DNA of 38,935 nt from a virus. Under the pieces are notes generated by a model. It was not told the DNA's origin. It searched no databases and worked only from the letters and a program-made list of their open reading frames with translations. This document shows positions 20,369 through 28,899 of this stretch, one piece after another; within the stretch, counting starts at the first letter, position 1; each line of letters begins with the position of its first letter. Where the stretch lies: positions 1 through 38,935 of the IMG/VR virus record IMGVR_UViG_3300021963_000290; one strand, written 5' to 3'. The position numbers were made by a program, and so were the translations under genes.

Positions 20369-23300
20369 TTACTTATGACGTACCAAACTGATCAATCGAC
20401 TTAGTTCATCATTGGCGAATGTAACTGATTCCGATGCAGGTTTGCCAGTTAACTTATTCCAAACGCCCTTGACCGCATCTAAGTTCTTTTGGCCAGCAGC
20501 ATCTCTTCTAGAAACTGCTGCTTGTGCGGCTGCATCACCTGGATAAGGTTGACGTGGGTTCAATTGAGACCAAGCTAGTTCCAATTCGGATCTTGATTTA
20601 ATCGGAGTACCGTCACCTGATGTTACTGCACCACCACTACCGGATTTTACAGTTGGTTGTACTGTAGATAAGGGTGCCGGTGCAGCAGGTGCCGCTGGTT
20701 GAGCTGCTTGGCCACCTGCTGGAGCTGCCGGTTTAGCACCCGCCATAGGACTTCCAGACCCAGCAGTATCTCCAGGCTGTGCATTAGATGCTACTGTTGA
20801 AAAGTTTCCACGATACCCACTTGATGCTGGTGCAGCCGCTGGTGCAGCCGCTGTTTGTTGAGGTTGTAATGCTGGACTACCGGCGGCAATTCCTACTTTG
20901 GCTTTTTCAACATCTGCTTGCGCTGTAGGTGCTTGACTGCCTACAGGAGGTGCATCTGCTGTAGTTGATTGTTCTGGAGCATTCGGATCTGCTGCTGGTT
21001 CTTTACCTTGTGCTTTTGCTAGGTCCGCGGCATTCATTGGAGTGCCACCACCGCTAATTGGTGTTTCTGGTGCGGCTGCTGGTGCGGCTGCTGGTGCGGC
21101 TGCTGGTGTTGGTTGGGCTGCTGCGCCTGCTGGTTTAGTTTTTACCTTACCAGCTTGTGCGCCGGCAATTGCTCCAGCACCGCCATCGATATTTGTTAAT
21201 AGACGGGGATCTCTTGCCATAGTAGGTCTTTGATTAGGAGTTCCAACTGGCGCATTGCCCTTAGCCGGTGTTACACCTATTGCCTGTGCTGCTGGACTAA
21301 TGCCAAATTGTGCGGCTGCTGCCTGTGTTGCTGGACCCATGATACCGTCGGCTTTAATCTTAGCACCTTTGGCGATTAACTCTTGCTGTAATTTCATTAC
21401 GCCTGCATCAGGTGCTTCTGACAACATAATTGATTCGTAGGTTACACTTTCAAATGCCATGTTATCTGGGCGCATGCCTGCTAGCTTTCTCATGCGGTGC
21501 GTTTCACTAATTTGTGACAGTGTCTCAATTACACGATGTGCAATCGGTGTAGCCTCTTCACCGAATTTCTTTTCAGTGGCAATTAATACACCTGTTTCAC
21601 CTTTGGGGAAAGTCCCATGCTCTTTATCGTAAAATGATTTTATAAATTCTACAATTTCTTTTGGATGAGGTTTAAGAGTTATGCCAGCACGTTCTGCTAG
21701 TTCAGATAATGACATTTTTTGTCCGCCTATTTCTATTGTATCTTCGCTTTTCATACCAGCTTTACGAGCTTTCTCAATAGCTGCTACTAATCCCTGTTTG
21801 GCTGAATGCTGAGCACGTTTTTTGACAACATTACCAAATTTATCTTTTTTATCACCTACTGGTCTGCCGCCATCAAATGGAGCATCGTCTTGGCTTTCTG
21901 CAGCCACTGGCTGTTCTGCTGTAGGTGCCGGTTCAGCTGCTGGTGCTGCTGGCAGTTGTCCTGCTGTAGGAGCTGGTGCTTCTGGTGCAGGAGTTGGTGC
22001 ACCAGCTTCTTGTCCTGCAGATGGAAATGTCACTTGATCTACTAGCTCAGGATGTTCTGTTTCTAGATATCCTTTAATAATTGGTGCTAGTTCAGTTTCT
22101 GATGGAAGGTCGCCTAACACCTTCATAAATTTAGGGTCAGTGATTATGTCTTTGAGACTCATTGTAGCATTAGTTCCGTCTACACCTGCCGTAGGGTTGG
22201 TAGACAAAAATTGATTAAGTTTTTCTAATGCTGCGGATTTAACTGCTTCATCACTACTGGCAATACCGTCATCTTCTGACAATAGACTTTCAAGGGTATA
22301 TTCAAACTCGGCAAATTCTTTAATGTCTTTTTCATCATCGTGGTCGTGATCGTCACATTCGCAATCGTCAACTGGTTTATGACAATCATCGCACTTTTCT
22401 TCTGAGTCTTCACCTAATAAGTCATCTGGTGTTAATTCTTTAACATTAGATCCTTCGCCAACTAGTTTATAGATGTAAGGAAACACATCTTTTAGTGCTT
22501 CGTTAAAATTACGTATAGTTAATTTGTCAACCCAATCATTTACGATATCTTCTGGGATTTGTTCTGCTTCTGATTGACTAAACGATTCTGCAAATGATTT
22601 ATAATGAGATGCGTTTTGTAACTGATGTATTTCTTTTTTCACTTGATCAATGCGTTCAATGACTTTACCAGTCACAGTTCCCATTGCTTCGCTAATTTGT
22701 TCTTGACGGCTAACATAACCTTTAAAGAATCGTAATTTTGATAATTCTTCTGATAAACCAATAACATGTTCACCTATTGCATCATACGGTGTTCCGCCGT
22801 GTGCTACATGTTGAGCAAGAGCTCTTGCACCGTTAAGGTGTTTGTATGGGTACTTAAATCTTTCACCTTGTGCATTTTCAATAAAAATGCTTTCAATGTG
22901 TAGTGTTCTTCCAGCTGGGTTGTCGTAATTTACATTCTGTGAATGTTTTACAATAATTTTTGCATCGCCCATATCTTGGAAACTGGTTCTGTTAGTTCCC
23001 CATAATTTACTTTCGGTCATTTGGCCTTCTCCGCTATTTGTAGCTAAAAAATTATAATCTCTCTTATCTAGATTAGATTTTACTAGATCTCTAGTTTCGT
23101 AATTTAACAATCTTCTTCTTGCAAATTCACGTAACGATTTCAAAAAAGCATACCATTCGTTAATAACAGGTTGAGGTTGTCCTTCTGCTATGTCATTACT
23201 GTACATAACTGTTAGTCCTTTTTTCTCACTTAGTTTGATACTAACTGATCCTAGACTAACTCCTTCTTTAACATAATCAAATTCAAAGAATCTAGCGTTT

Positions 23301-23419
23301 TTTAGATCTTCTTCGTTTTCGATGACAGCGCCACTTTTGTCGCCCATTTCAATCTTTGGAAATCTTGTACGAATTTTTCCAAAGAGTTCTTCTGCAATAT
23401 TATCTAGATTTGCGTTCAT
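20369..23419 (-). CDS. large virion structural protein, 1016 aa
   Basis: The N-terminal 330 residues form a globular helical domain with a distinctive NYETRDLVKSNLDKRDYNF segment, as in a large uncharacterised virion protein next to the terminase in marine T4-like phages. Residues 343-360 are a Cys/His/Asp-rich patch (C343, C346, C353, C355, H358, H360) that may bind metal. Pro/Ala linkers cover about 470-510 and 765-910. Residues 674-706 (MKLQQELIAKG...DGIMGPATQAAAAQFG) match a peptidoglycan-binding type 1 repeat, suggesting cell-wall contact during infection. A late box gives an ATG after 5 nt with no SD; the box overlaps the terminase stop. Confidence 0.8.
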   Translation of the reverse strand: MNANLDNIAEELFGKIRTRFPKIEMGDKSGAVIENEEDLKNARFFEFDYVKEGVSLGSVSIKLSEKKGLTVMYSNDIAEGQPQPVINEWYAFLKSLREFARRRLLNYETRDLVKSNLDKRDYNFLATNSGEGQMTESKLWGTNRTSFQDMGDAKIIVKHSQNVNYDNPAGRTLHIESIFIENAQGERFKYPYKHLNGARALAQHVAHGGTPYDAIGEHVIGLSEELSKLRFFKGYVSRQEQISEAMGTVTGKVIERIDQVKKEIHQLQNASHYKSFAESFSQSEAEQIPEDIVNDWVDKLTIRNFNEALKDVFPYIYKLVGEGSNVKELTPDDLLGEDSEEKCDDCHKPVDDCECDDHDHDDEKDIKEFAEFEYTLESLLSEDDGIASSDEAVKSAALEKLNQFLSTNPTAGVDGTNATMSLKDIITDPKFMKVLGDLPSETELAPIIKGYLETEHPELVDQVTFPSAGQEAGAPTPAPEAPAPTAGQLPAAPAAEPAPTAEQPVAAESQDDAPFDGGRPVGDKKDKFGNVVKKRAQHSAKQGLVAAIEKARKAGMKSEDTIEIGGQKMSLSELAERAGITLKPHPKEIVEFIKSFYDKEHGTFPKGETGVLIATEKKFGEEATPIAHRVIETLSQISETHRMRKLAGMRPDNMAFESVTYESIMLSEAPDAGVMKLQQELIAKGAKIKADGIMGPATQAAAAQFGISPAAQAIGVTPAKGNAPVGTPNQRPTMARDPRLLTNIDGGAGAIAGAQAGKVKTKPAGAAAQPTPAAAPAAAPAAAPETPISGGGTPMNAADLAKAQGKEPAADPNAPEQSTTADAPPVGSQAPTAQADVEKAKVGIAAGSPALQPQQTAAAPAAAPASSGYRGNFSTVASNAQPGDTAGSGSPMAGAKPAAPAGGQAAQPAAPAAPAPLSTVQPTVKSGSGGAVTSGDGTPIKSRSELELAWSQLNPRQPYPGDAAAQAAVSRRDAAGQKNLDAVKGVWNKLTGKPASESVTFANDELSRLISLVRHK
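21069..21104 (-). repeat. 12-bp tandem repeat, three copies
   Basis: GGTGCGGCTGCT is repeated three times without change inside the 1016-residue gene and encodes Ala/Pro-rich linker (A-A-P repeats). Copy number may vary between isolates by slippage. Confidence 0.9.
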
Positions 23420-23424
23420 AGTAC

Positions 23425-23432
23425 TATTTATC
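23425..23432 (-). promoter_or_regulatory. late promoter box inside the terminase stop, leaderless type
   Basis: Complement reads GATAAATA; its TAA is the terminase large subunit stop codon (23428-23430). The ATG of the next gene (23419) follows after 5 nt. Confidence 0.78.
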
Positions 23433-25023
23433 CTAAGCCAGAAGAAACAAATATCGGCATTGGAGGTTCAAAATCTTCTTCATCAAACTCTCCTCTGCTG
23501 CTGAGAGTTTCAAAAACTCTTGGATCCCAATCTGCTAATACCTGACTCATTCGTACCGCTAATAGTAGCGAGGACACAAGATCGTCATACTCACCTGTTT
23601 TTGCCTTAAAACTAACTCCGCTAGCTATGTAGGCTTTGAGTTCTGTAATCAGCGGTTTGCTGTGCATTTTAAATGTATCTGCTTCAATTAAGTGTTTAAG
23701 TCTAGCACAAGCAGCAATTTTGCTTTTATGGGTAGTGTTAAATCCTTTTCTAAACTTACGTACATGTCCTTTCCGTATTGGCTCTGATACAAATAATCCA
23801 GGAAATTGGTCTTCACCTATGTCTTTTATTACTACTAGGCCTGCTTCACCGATGTTGTTATTCTCTAAAGACCAATAGATATCATTTGAATTATCAGATC
23901 CTACAGTACCTTCTAACCATTTTAAAATATCTCTTAGTATTCTTATTTGTCCTTGGATAGGTGTTTCATTATGATGCCATTCTGCTACTTGTTCAAAACT
24001 AGGAAGTTCTATTACTTCTATAGCAGCATAATTTCCCCCTGTGCCTAGGCTTGGATCTAAACTTACAAGATAAATGTTACCTGATTTAGGCTGCTTGTAA
24101 ATCCTAGTTTGACCCATTCGTGATATAGGTTCCTTACCTTCTAGTTCACTTAATTTAATACTATTGACCAACGTTTCATCGTAGACTAAGAATTCGCATC
24201 CATATTCACGACGGAAACGTTCTTCGCCAATGCGCCCACGTTCTTGTGTTGCCCATGTTTCATCTCTGTCAGGATGTTCATTCCAGTGACAAGTATATGC
24301 AAAAAATCCATTAACGCCTAATGGGGTTTCATTTCCGTACTCGTCAAATCTTTTATTAGCATCTTTCCATATAAGAGCAAATTCGTCTTCATCACTGTTA
24401 GGAGTTGAAGTAATAATTGCTCGACCACCAGTGGCCAGTGTAGGAGATATTGAAGTCCAGAATTCTGTAGCAATGTTAGGTTGTACGAATGCAAACTCGT
24501 CACAGTAGAGTAGTGAAATACTCATACCGCGACCAGTATTTCCAGTGGTTGTAGCACTGACTATACGACTGCCGTTGTCAAATTCTATACTGCCTTTGTT
24601 GTAGTTAGTAGCCCCAGCCCTAATATGATCAGGACAATCTTCGTATGCATAACGTATACGTTGCATGATTTCTTGTGCGCCAGTATATTTGTGTGCAGCC
24701 ACAAGAACAGTTTGATCAGGATGAAACATAGCATACCACAATAGATAACCGGCAGCACAGGTAGTTTTACCGCTTTGCCGAGGTAACATGTTAATGTTAA
24801 ATCTATTATTGTGATAACTTTCTAGTAGTCTTTCTTGATAACCAAAAGGTTCAAATAACAGTTTTCCTTTTACAGGATGTTGTATGTAAAAGAAATTTTT
24901 AACAAAGTATTCATATCCTGTAACTGGATCTGCACAGGCAAGGACTTCTTGAATCTGTTGTTCAGTAAATCTTTCTTGTTTATGTGCCTTTTTAATTAAG
25001 ACACCGTCGAGGCTTTTTCCCAT
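23428..25023 (-). CDS. 17: terminase large subunit, gp17
   Basis: A packaging motor ATPase/nuclease of 531 residues from the ATG used here. Walker A-type PRQSGKTT is at 81-88, Walker B LLYCDEF around 171-177, and a coupling motif TSTPN follows. The nuclease domain shows SLDPSLGTGG (first Asp) and the EYDDLVSSLLL end. An ATG ten codons upstream (25053) gives MSLFFSLNN but lies inside the terminator hairpin of the gene before and upstream of the late box, so I reject it. T4 gp17 is 610 residues. It cuts concatemers and pumps DNA into the prohead with the small terminase encoded upstream. Confidence 0.95.
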   Translation of the reverse strand: MGKSLDGVLIKKAHKQERFTEQQIQEVLACADPVTGYEYFVKNFFYIQHPVKGKLLFEPFGYQERLLESYHNNRFNINMLPRQSGKTTCAAGYLLWYAMFHPDQTVLVAAHKYTGAQEIMQRIRYAYEDCPDHIRAGATNYNKGSIEFDNGSRIVSATTTGNTGRGMSISLLYCDEFAFVQPNIATEFWTSISPTLATGGRAIITSTPNSDEDEFALIWKDANKRFDEYGNETPLGVNGFFAYTCHWNEHPDRDETWATQERGRIGEERFRREYGCEFLVYDETLVNSIKLSELEGKEPISRMGQTRIYKQPKSGNIYLVSLDPSLGTGGNYAAIEVIELPSFEQVAEWHHNETPIQGQIRILRDILKWLEGTVGSDNSNDIYWSLENNNIGEAGLVVIKDIGEDQFPGLFVSEPIRKGHVRKFRKGFNTTHKSKIAACARLKHLIEADTFKMHSKPLITELKAYIASGVSFKAKTGEYDDLVSSLLLAVRMSQVLADWDPRVFETLSSRGEFDEEDFEPPMPIFVSSGLG

Positions 25024-25028
25024 ATGAT

Positions 25029-25036
25029 TATTTAAT
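25029..25036 (-). promoter_or_regulatory. late promoter box for terminase, leaderless type
   Basis: Complement reads ATTAAATA, one step off the common box, directly after a terminator U tract. The ATG at 25023 follows after 5 nt and no SD exists. Confidence 0.6.
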
Positions 25037-25037
25037 G

Positions 25038-25065
25038 AAAAAAATAGGCTCACCGGAGCCTATTT
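25038..25065 (-). terminator. intrinsic terminator before terminase
   Basis: AAATAGGCTC (25042-25051) and GAGCCTATTT (25056-25065) form a perfect 10-bp stem with a 4-nt loop. On the minus strand it is followed by seven U (25044-25038). It ends the operon running from 28821 to 25084. Confidence 0.92.
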
Positions 25066-25083
25066 GAGTAACTTATAGTCTAA

Positions 25084-25830
25084 TTATCTACTTTTAATTT
25101 CTTGATATAAGTTGTGTAGATTTCTTTTAATGCCCTCAGAAGTAACTGCGTAAGGGTTGCCTCCGCCGTTGACTTTTGGACGCTCGTCTCCTTTGCTGGC
25201 TAGATCGTCGCCTGTGGCTGTAATAGTGTCTATTGAACCATACATTTCGTCTGGTTCGTTAGCATAGGATTCTTCTTCCATGTCGTTACCAAAAATAATT
25301 CCGTCTTCGTCACCTTCTGGTTCGTCATGTGGATGATCCATACTCTTAATATCTAATTCTAGATCGTCAGCATCTTGCGGTTCATTGCCCGAAGTATCAC
25401 CGATGTCTTTTAGGATATTTAATAGATCACGAATGCCACCTGGTCCTTGTCCGTTCATACTAAGATTCATGCTAACATTGTCGGGTTGTTTTGGTGAACT
25501 CATGGGCATGTCTCCTCCACATTCTTCTAACTCACCGTCTGGGATGGTTGGAGCAGGAGTATTAAGTTTGTTCATGGTATAGCGTTTTTCCATTTCTGGA
25601 TTTTTGCCAGCCAGGCCGGTAGTAAGATCGGTTACTACATTTTTTAATTCAGGGCTAGTGTAAGTTTTAATGCCTATACTATCATTGCCTCCGCCGATCT
25701 CTTTATTCAACATATCGCCTTTGGCTCTGTAATCTGCATACTTGTCATAGGCAGCGTTATCACCTGCATTGCCTGCCGGTCCTACCTCATCAAGATTTTT
25801 AATTGTTTTATATAATTCTGTAAAGTTCAT
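25084..25830 (-). CDS. hypothetical late protein, 248 aa
   Basis: A strongly acidic, Gly/Asp/Pro-rich protein, likely extended or disordered, with Met-rich patches (SMNLSMNGQGPGG) and a short helix at each end (MNFTELYKTIKNLDEVG; KRNLHNLYQEIKS). The shared motif at both ends, a small L-Y-x-x-I-K helix, may bind a partner. It starts on the stop of the previous gene (TAATG) and is followed by a strong terminator. Position between the two terminase genes suggests a packaging or capsid-assembly role, but no family is recognised. Confidence 0.72.
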   Translation of the reverse strand: MNFTELYKTIKNLDEVGPAGNAGDNAAYDKYADYRAKGDMLNKEIGGGNDSIGIKTYTSPELKNVVTDLTTGLAGKNPEMEKRYTMNKLNTPAPTIPDGELEECGGDMPMSSPKQPDNVSMNLSMNGQGPGGIRDLLNILKDIGDTSGNEPQDADDLELDIKSMDHPHDEPEGDEDGIIFGNDMEEESYANEPDEMYGSIDTITATGDDLASKGDERPKVNGGGNPYAVTSEGIKRNLHNLYQEIKSR

Positions 25831-26444
25831 TATTTTTTTCCTTGTCTAGGATCAGGATTCTTAACGGCGCCCAGTGGACTTTTTGTACTGTCTTTAGGAG
25901 TTTCAAAATCTGGATCTGTTTTTTCAACTTTTTCTTTAGATTCTGCCTTAGTGATTTCTGCTCTACGATCAGCATTAATTTTGTTAAGCTCTTTTAAGAA
26001 ACTAGTAACGTGTTCTTGTCCTACTAGTTTTTGACCTTCTGCATTTGTTTCGTAATCTTTTTCTAATAAAGATTCGCCATCACCTGGTGCTTTCATATGG
26101 GCATGATTCATTTCTGCCTCAGCTTCTTCCATAGGGTTGCGAACCTTAATATAAGATGGATTCATTTTTAATTTTTCAACTAGATCATTCCTTAGAACAA
26201 AACTAGTAGTAGGATAATTACATTCTACTTCAAATGTATGAACTTCTGTATTTTTAAGTTCAGGAAAATCAATTGGACTTTCTTGAATAGGTGTTCTTTT
26301 AGCAGCACTTACTTTTGTGCAGTCATATTTTGCTAGAGCTTCTTTAACTCGAGCTACTAGATCTTTTTGTATATCGCCAGCAATTTTTACTCTAAAAGGA
26401 TAAGTTTTTTTGCTTTCGATTAGGTATTCTTTGAATGAAGTCAT
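25830..26444 (-). CDS. hypothetical late protein, 204 aa
   Basis: The N-terminal 80 residues look like a small alpha/beta domain (YPFRVKIAGDIQKDLVARVKEAL and later EVHTFEVECNYP). The rest is charged, helical, and ends in a Lys/Pro/Asp-rich tail (NPDPRQGKK). Late box AATAAATA lies 18 nt upstream and overlaps the end of the small terminase gene. The stop is shared with the next start. The function is unknown; similar genes accompany terminase in marine T4-like phages as far as I recall. Confidence 0.72.
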   Translation of the reverse strand: MTSFKEYLIESKKTYPFRVKIAGDIQKDLVARVKEALAKYDCTKVSAAKRTPIQESPIDFPELKNTEVHTFEVECNYPTTSFVLRNDLVEKLKMNPSYIKVRNPMEEAEAEMNHAHMKAPGDGESLLEKDYETNAEGQKLVGQEHVTSFLKELNKINADRRAEITKAESKEKVEKTDPDFETPKDSTKSPLGAVKNPDPRQGKK

Positions 26445-26461
26445 AGTAAATTCCGTATACG

Positions 26462-26947
26462 TTATTTATTCATATTTTTAAGTTTTTCCAAGAGGCTATT
26501 GCGATCCGAAACTATATACCCGTCGCCTGGAATAGTAAGTCCGCCGTCACCGCCTGCTGCATCTTGATCAATTTTTTGTTTTTTAAGTTGAAGCTCTATC
26601 ATCTTAAGTTTTTTGTCAATTTTGGCTGCCTTAGCATCTATGGCATTCTTTAACATTGTACCTGCAACTTCAAAAATACGCCCGCTGTATCTTGCTTCAA
26701 CATTCATGCCTAAATCCATTAGATCATCATAGGCATCTGTTGCACGTTGGGCCAGCGCATCAAATTCTGCATCACTAGCATCGCCTAGACCCTTTACTTG
26801 AGGTAGCGCAGCTGATATTTTATCAAATTCTTCTATATCACGAAGAAATGGTTGTACTTGAGGAACAACTTCGTTTTTCTGTTCCTCAGCTTTGATTATC
26901 TTTTTATTTTCAGGGAGATTTAAAATCTCTTCAAGTTTTTTAGTCAT
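26462..26947 (-). CDS. 16: terminase small subunit, gp16-like
   Basis: A helical 161-residue protein (T4 gp16 164). The central segment YDDLMDLGMNVEARYSGRIFEVAGTMLKNAIDAK, read as two antiparallel helices, and the KKLKMIELQLKKQK coiled region match small terminases of marine T4-like phages. It forms a ring that recognises DNA and stimulates gp17. It begins 7 nt after the gp4 stop and shares its operon. Confidence 0.75.
   Translation of the reverse strand: MTKKLEEILNLPENKKIIKAEEQKNEVVPQVQPFLRDIEEFDKISAALPQVKGLGDASDAEFDALAQRATDAYDDLMDLGMNVEARYSGRIFEVAGTMLKNAIDAKAAKIDKKLKMIELQLKKQKIDQDAAGGDGGLTIPGDGYIVSDRNSLLEKLKNMNK
26463..26470 (-). promoter_or_regulatory. possible late promoter box AATAAATA
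   Basis: Complement reads AATAAATA and covers the last codons and stop of the small terminase gene, 18 nt before the ATG at 26444. It differs at the first position from the common box. Confidence 0.5.
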
Positions 26948-26954
26948 ACTTTAC

Positions 26955-27389
26955 TTATCTTGAGCCGTTATGAAATAGTTCATTTTCTGTAATTATTCTA
27001 AAACGTATGCCCTGTTGTCTACAATAAGCATTTGCTGCTGACCATTTGGCTTGATTTTGTATGTATTGTGCCTGCCGTACTTTACTACGTCCTACATCTT
27101 CCAACACTGCTTGATTTTGAGGTTTTATTTCAATTAGCTCTACATTAATTTTATTTTTAGCATCGACATACTGTATAAAAAAATCTGGAACATAAATTGA
27201 ATGACGTCCAGTTAAAGGATTTTTATAAGGAATTTTAATAGCTTCACATGCCCACTGATGAACACTTTCGTTAGTATCACAGAAACGCATAAAGTGCCAT
27301 TCCCAACTGCTGCGATATGTAGGATTTTTAAGTCCTATATATTTTTGGGGATTTTTTGGTGTAAATTTTCCTTGAGCAAAACGACTCAT
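26955..27389 (-). CDS. 4: head completion protein gp4
   Basis: A 144-residue protein of the gp4 (50) head-completion family (T4 150). Visible are the basic N-terminus (FAQGKFTPKNPQKYIG), the segment YRSSWEWHFMRFCD, and VPDFFIQY, then a helix VELIEIKPQ. The E...PDF...E-I-K-P order matches TnsA/PD-(D/E)xK nuclease-like folds, to which gp4 has been linked. It seals the filled head before neck and tail addition. ATGA overlap with the upstream gene. Confidence 0.9.
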   Translation of the reverse strand: MSRFAQGKFTPKNPQKYIGLKNPTYRSSWEWHFMRFCDTNESVHQWACEAIKIPYKNPLTGRHSIYVPDFFIQYVDAKNKINVELIEIKPQNQAVLEDVGRSKVRQAQYIQNQAKWSAANAYCRQQGIRFRIITENELFHNGSR

Positions 27390-27754
27390 ACTAAAATATT
27401 TCTGCTCTCAAATGTGTCTTCTACCGGTGCAATCTTATAACCTAAAAAAGAAGTGCTCTCTCTGTAGTTATTAAGGACTTCTGCAACAACTTGGCTTAGT
27501 TGTAGGTCTGTTAAACCTTTAAGCGTATCTAATAGCTGGAAAACGCTAACACCGTCATTTTTTGCTTGGTTTAAAAGAATAATAGTAACACTGCGACTTG
27601 AATCTTGATCAAATCCTCTCTTTAAAAAGAAAGTTACAGTAGCATCAATTTCCATAACAGGAAAGGTAACTTCATGTAAGAAGAATTTATCAAAGAAATT
27701 TTTTACTTCAGTTGAACTATCTTTAGAGTCAGATTGTGGAAGATTATTGAGCAT
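27386..27754 (-). CDS. hypothetical late protein, 122 aa
   Basis: A mixed alpha/beta protein of 122 residues (FPVMEIDATVTFFLKRGFD, LLDTLKGLTDLQLSQVVAEVL). It follows the tube-like protein by 2 bp and overlaps gp4 by 4 bp, so it belongs to the same late operon. Its neighbours are tail and head completion genes, which suggests a virion or assembly role. I do not recognise a T4 counterpart. Confidence 0.75.
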   Translation of the reverse strand: MLNNLPQSDSKDSSTEVKNFFDKFFLHEVTFPVMEIDATVTFFLKRGFDQDSSRSVTIILLNQAKNDGVSVFQLLDTLKGLTDLQLSQVVAEVLNNYRESTSFLGYKIAPVEDTFESRNILV

Positions 27755-27756
27755 AA

Positions 27757-28821
27757 TTAGAATCTAGGTTTAGCCTGTACATTTGTAGATTTTACTTGAC
27801 TTTGGGGAAATGCAATATCATCGATACCGCTTACACCAGGCCTGGCCACTGAATTTAGTGATTTTGTTATAATATTTTTACCTTCTTCTCTAACACCAGC
27901 ATTGGTAAGTCTTTTACTATTTTGATATGTATTGATAGTTTTAATTGCTGTTGATAAAAAGTTAGCGGGATTTTCAAATGCTTCACCACTAAAAATATCA
28001 CCTAAAACTTCTGAGGCACCAGCAATGACACCGCCTTCACCGAATAAGCTAGCGGTGCCGCCACCTGCTATACTTAATGGGCTCGGACTTAGGTCATAAT
28101 GTTCTAAGGCAAATCCTTCTGGGTTACCTCTTTGAACACGGCCAGCACCGTAATAAACTGCTTCGTAGGCCAGTGTCATAGTATTTTCATGGGGACTGCT
28201 ATTTGCGTAATCTAACTGTTCGTGATTCCAATTAGTGATTACAGGATTAACTAGAGTATAACTAACAAATGTATGACGTGCCATTTGATAGATAGTTATT
28301 TTTCTAAAAAACGGAATGCTACTATCATTATCAAAGCCATATTTGCCTCTGATAAATTCACTACCTCTCATACTGGTCCTATAATAAGATCCGGGTATTG
28401 ACTTAGCAGTTCTACTATCGGCAAAATAATAACCGTAGTAGTTTTGCCATAATTGATTAACTAGACCTAGATTATCGTCATTAAATTTTACTTGTACAGG
28501 CTGATAGTCAATTTTATTATGAACAATCTTTTTTCTATTATATTGATTTATTGTTTCGGTGGTTATATTAAAATTAGGCAGATTAATACTCTTAACCATG
28601 AGGTTAATTTCATTTCGGTGCCTTTGATCTAACGCAGTATTTTTAAGAGCATCAGTATTAATACTGAAACTAACATGATACAGATATTTTTGTTTAGGTG
28701 CAAGCCTAAATGTATCATCCGTAAACGTGCGGGCGGCATGTTGGAAGTCACCCATGTTACCTTTAGGATGCGTTACACCATAAAGAGTATTATTTAAAAA
28801 ACCGTCAAATGCGTTGGACAT
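27757..28821 (-). CDS. tail-tube-fold baseplate protein (gp54/gp48-like), 354 aa
   Basis: Residues about 40-230 resemble the tail-tube fold shared by T4 gp19, gp48 and gp54: LMVKSINLPNFNITTETINQYNRKK, PVQVKFNDDN, then a Tyr-rich WQNYYGYYF and a long strand QMARHTFVSYTLVNPVI. The C-terminal 110 residues are a Gly/Ala/Ser-rich extension with low complexity. It could be the tube-initiating baseplate protein; which of gp48 or gp54 is not clear. The ATG is 5 nt after a GATAAATA box without SD. Confidence 0.7.
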   Translation of the reverse strand: MSNAFDGFLNNTLYGVTHPKGNMGDFQHAARTFTDDTFRLAPKQKYLYHVSFSINTDALKNTALDQRHRNEINLMVKSINLPNFNITTETINQYNRKKIVHNKIDYQPVQVKFNDDNLGLVNQLWQNYYGYYFADSRTAKSIPGSYYRTSMRGSEFIRGKYGFDNDSSIPFFRKITIYQMARHTFVSYTLVNPVITNWNHEQLDYANSSPHENTMTLAYEAVYYGAGRVQRGNPEGFALEHYDLSPSPLSIAGGGTASLFGEGGVIAGASEVLGDIFSGEAFENPANFLSTAIKTINTYQNSKRLTNAGVREEGKNIITKSLNSVARPGVSGIDDIAFPQSQVKSTNVQAKPRF

Positions 28822-28826
28822 GCTAT

Positions 28827-28834
28827 TATTTATC
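28827..28834 (-). promoter_or_regulatory. late promoter box, leaderless type
   Basis: Complement reads GATAAATA; the ATG at 28821 follows after 5 nt. It lies just below the gp19 terminator, so this is a new transcription unit. Confidence 0.78.
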
Positions 28835-28869
28835 GAACCGAATTAACTGAGTAGTTAATACAAGTCTAT

Positions 28870-28899
28870 AAAAAAGGACTGTTGCCAGTCCCTTTTTTT
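28870..28899. terminator. bidirectional intrinsic terminator after gene 19
   Basis: GGACTG (28876-28881) pairs with CAGTCC (28886-28891) around a 4-nt loop, with six A before and seven T after. On the minus strand the stem is followed by U6, directly after the gp19 stop. Confidence 0.88.

Noticed and set aside
21069-21104. CRISPR-like short repeats
   Set aside because: Three contiguous 12-bp copies without spacers, in frame in a coding linker.
21806-22045. Plus-strand frames opposite the Ala/Pro-rich part of the 1016-residue gene
   Set aside because: Cys/Trp- or Ala/Gly-rich translations are mirror products of biased codons; no start signals.
25024-25053. Longer terminase start at 25053
   Set aside because: The ATG lies in the stem of an intrinsic terminator and upstream of the late box.
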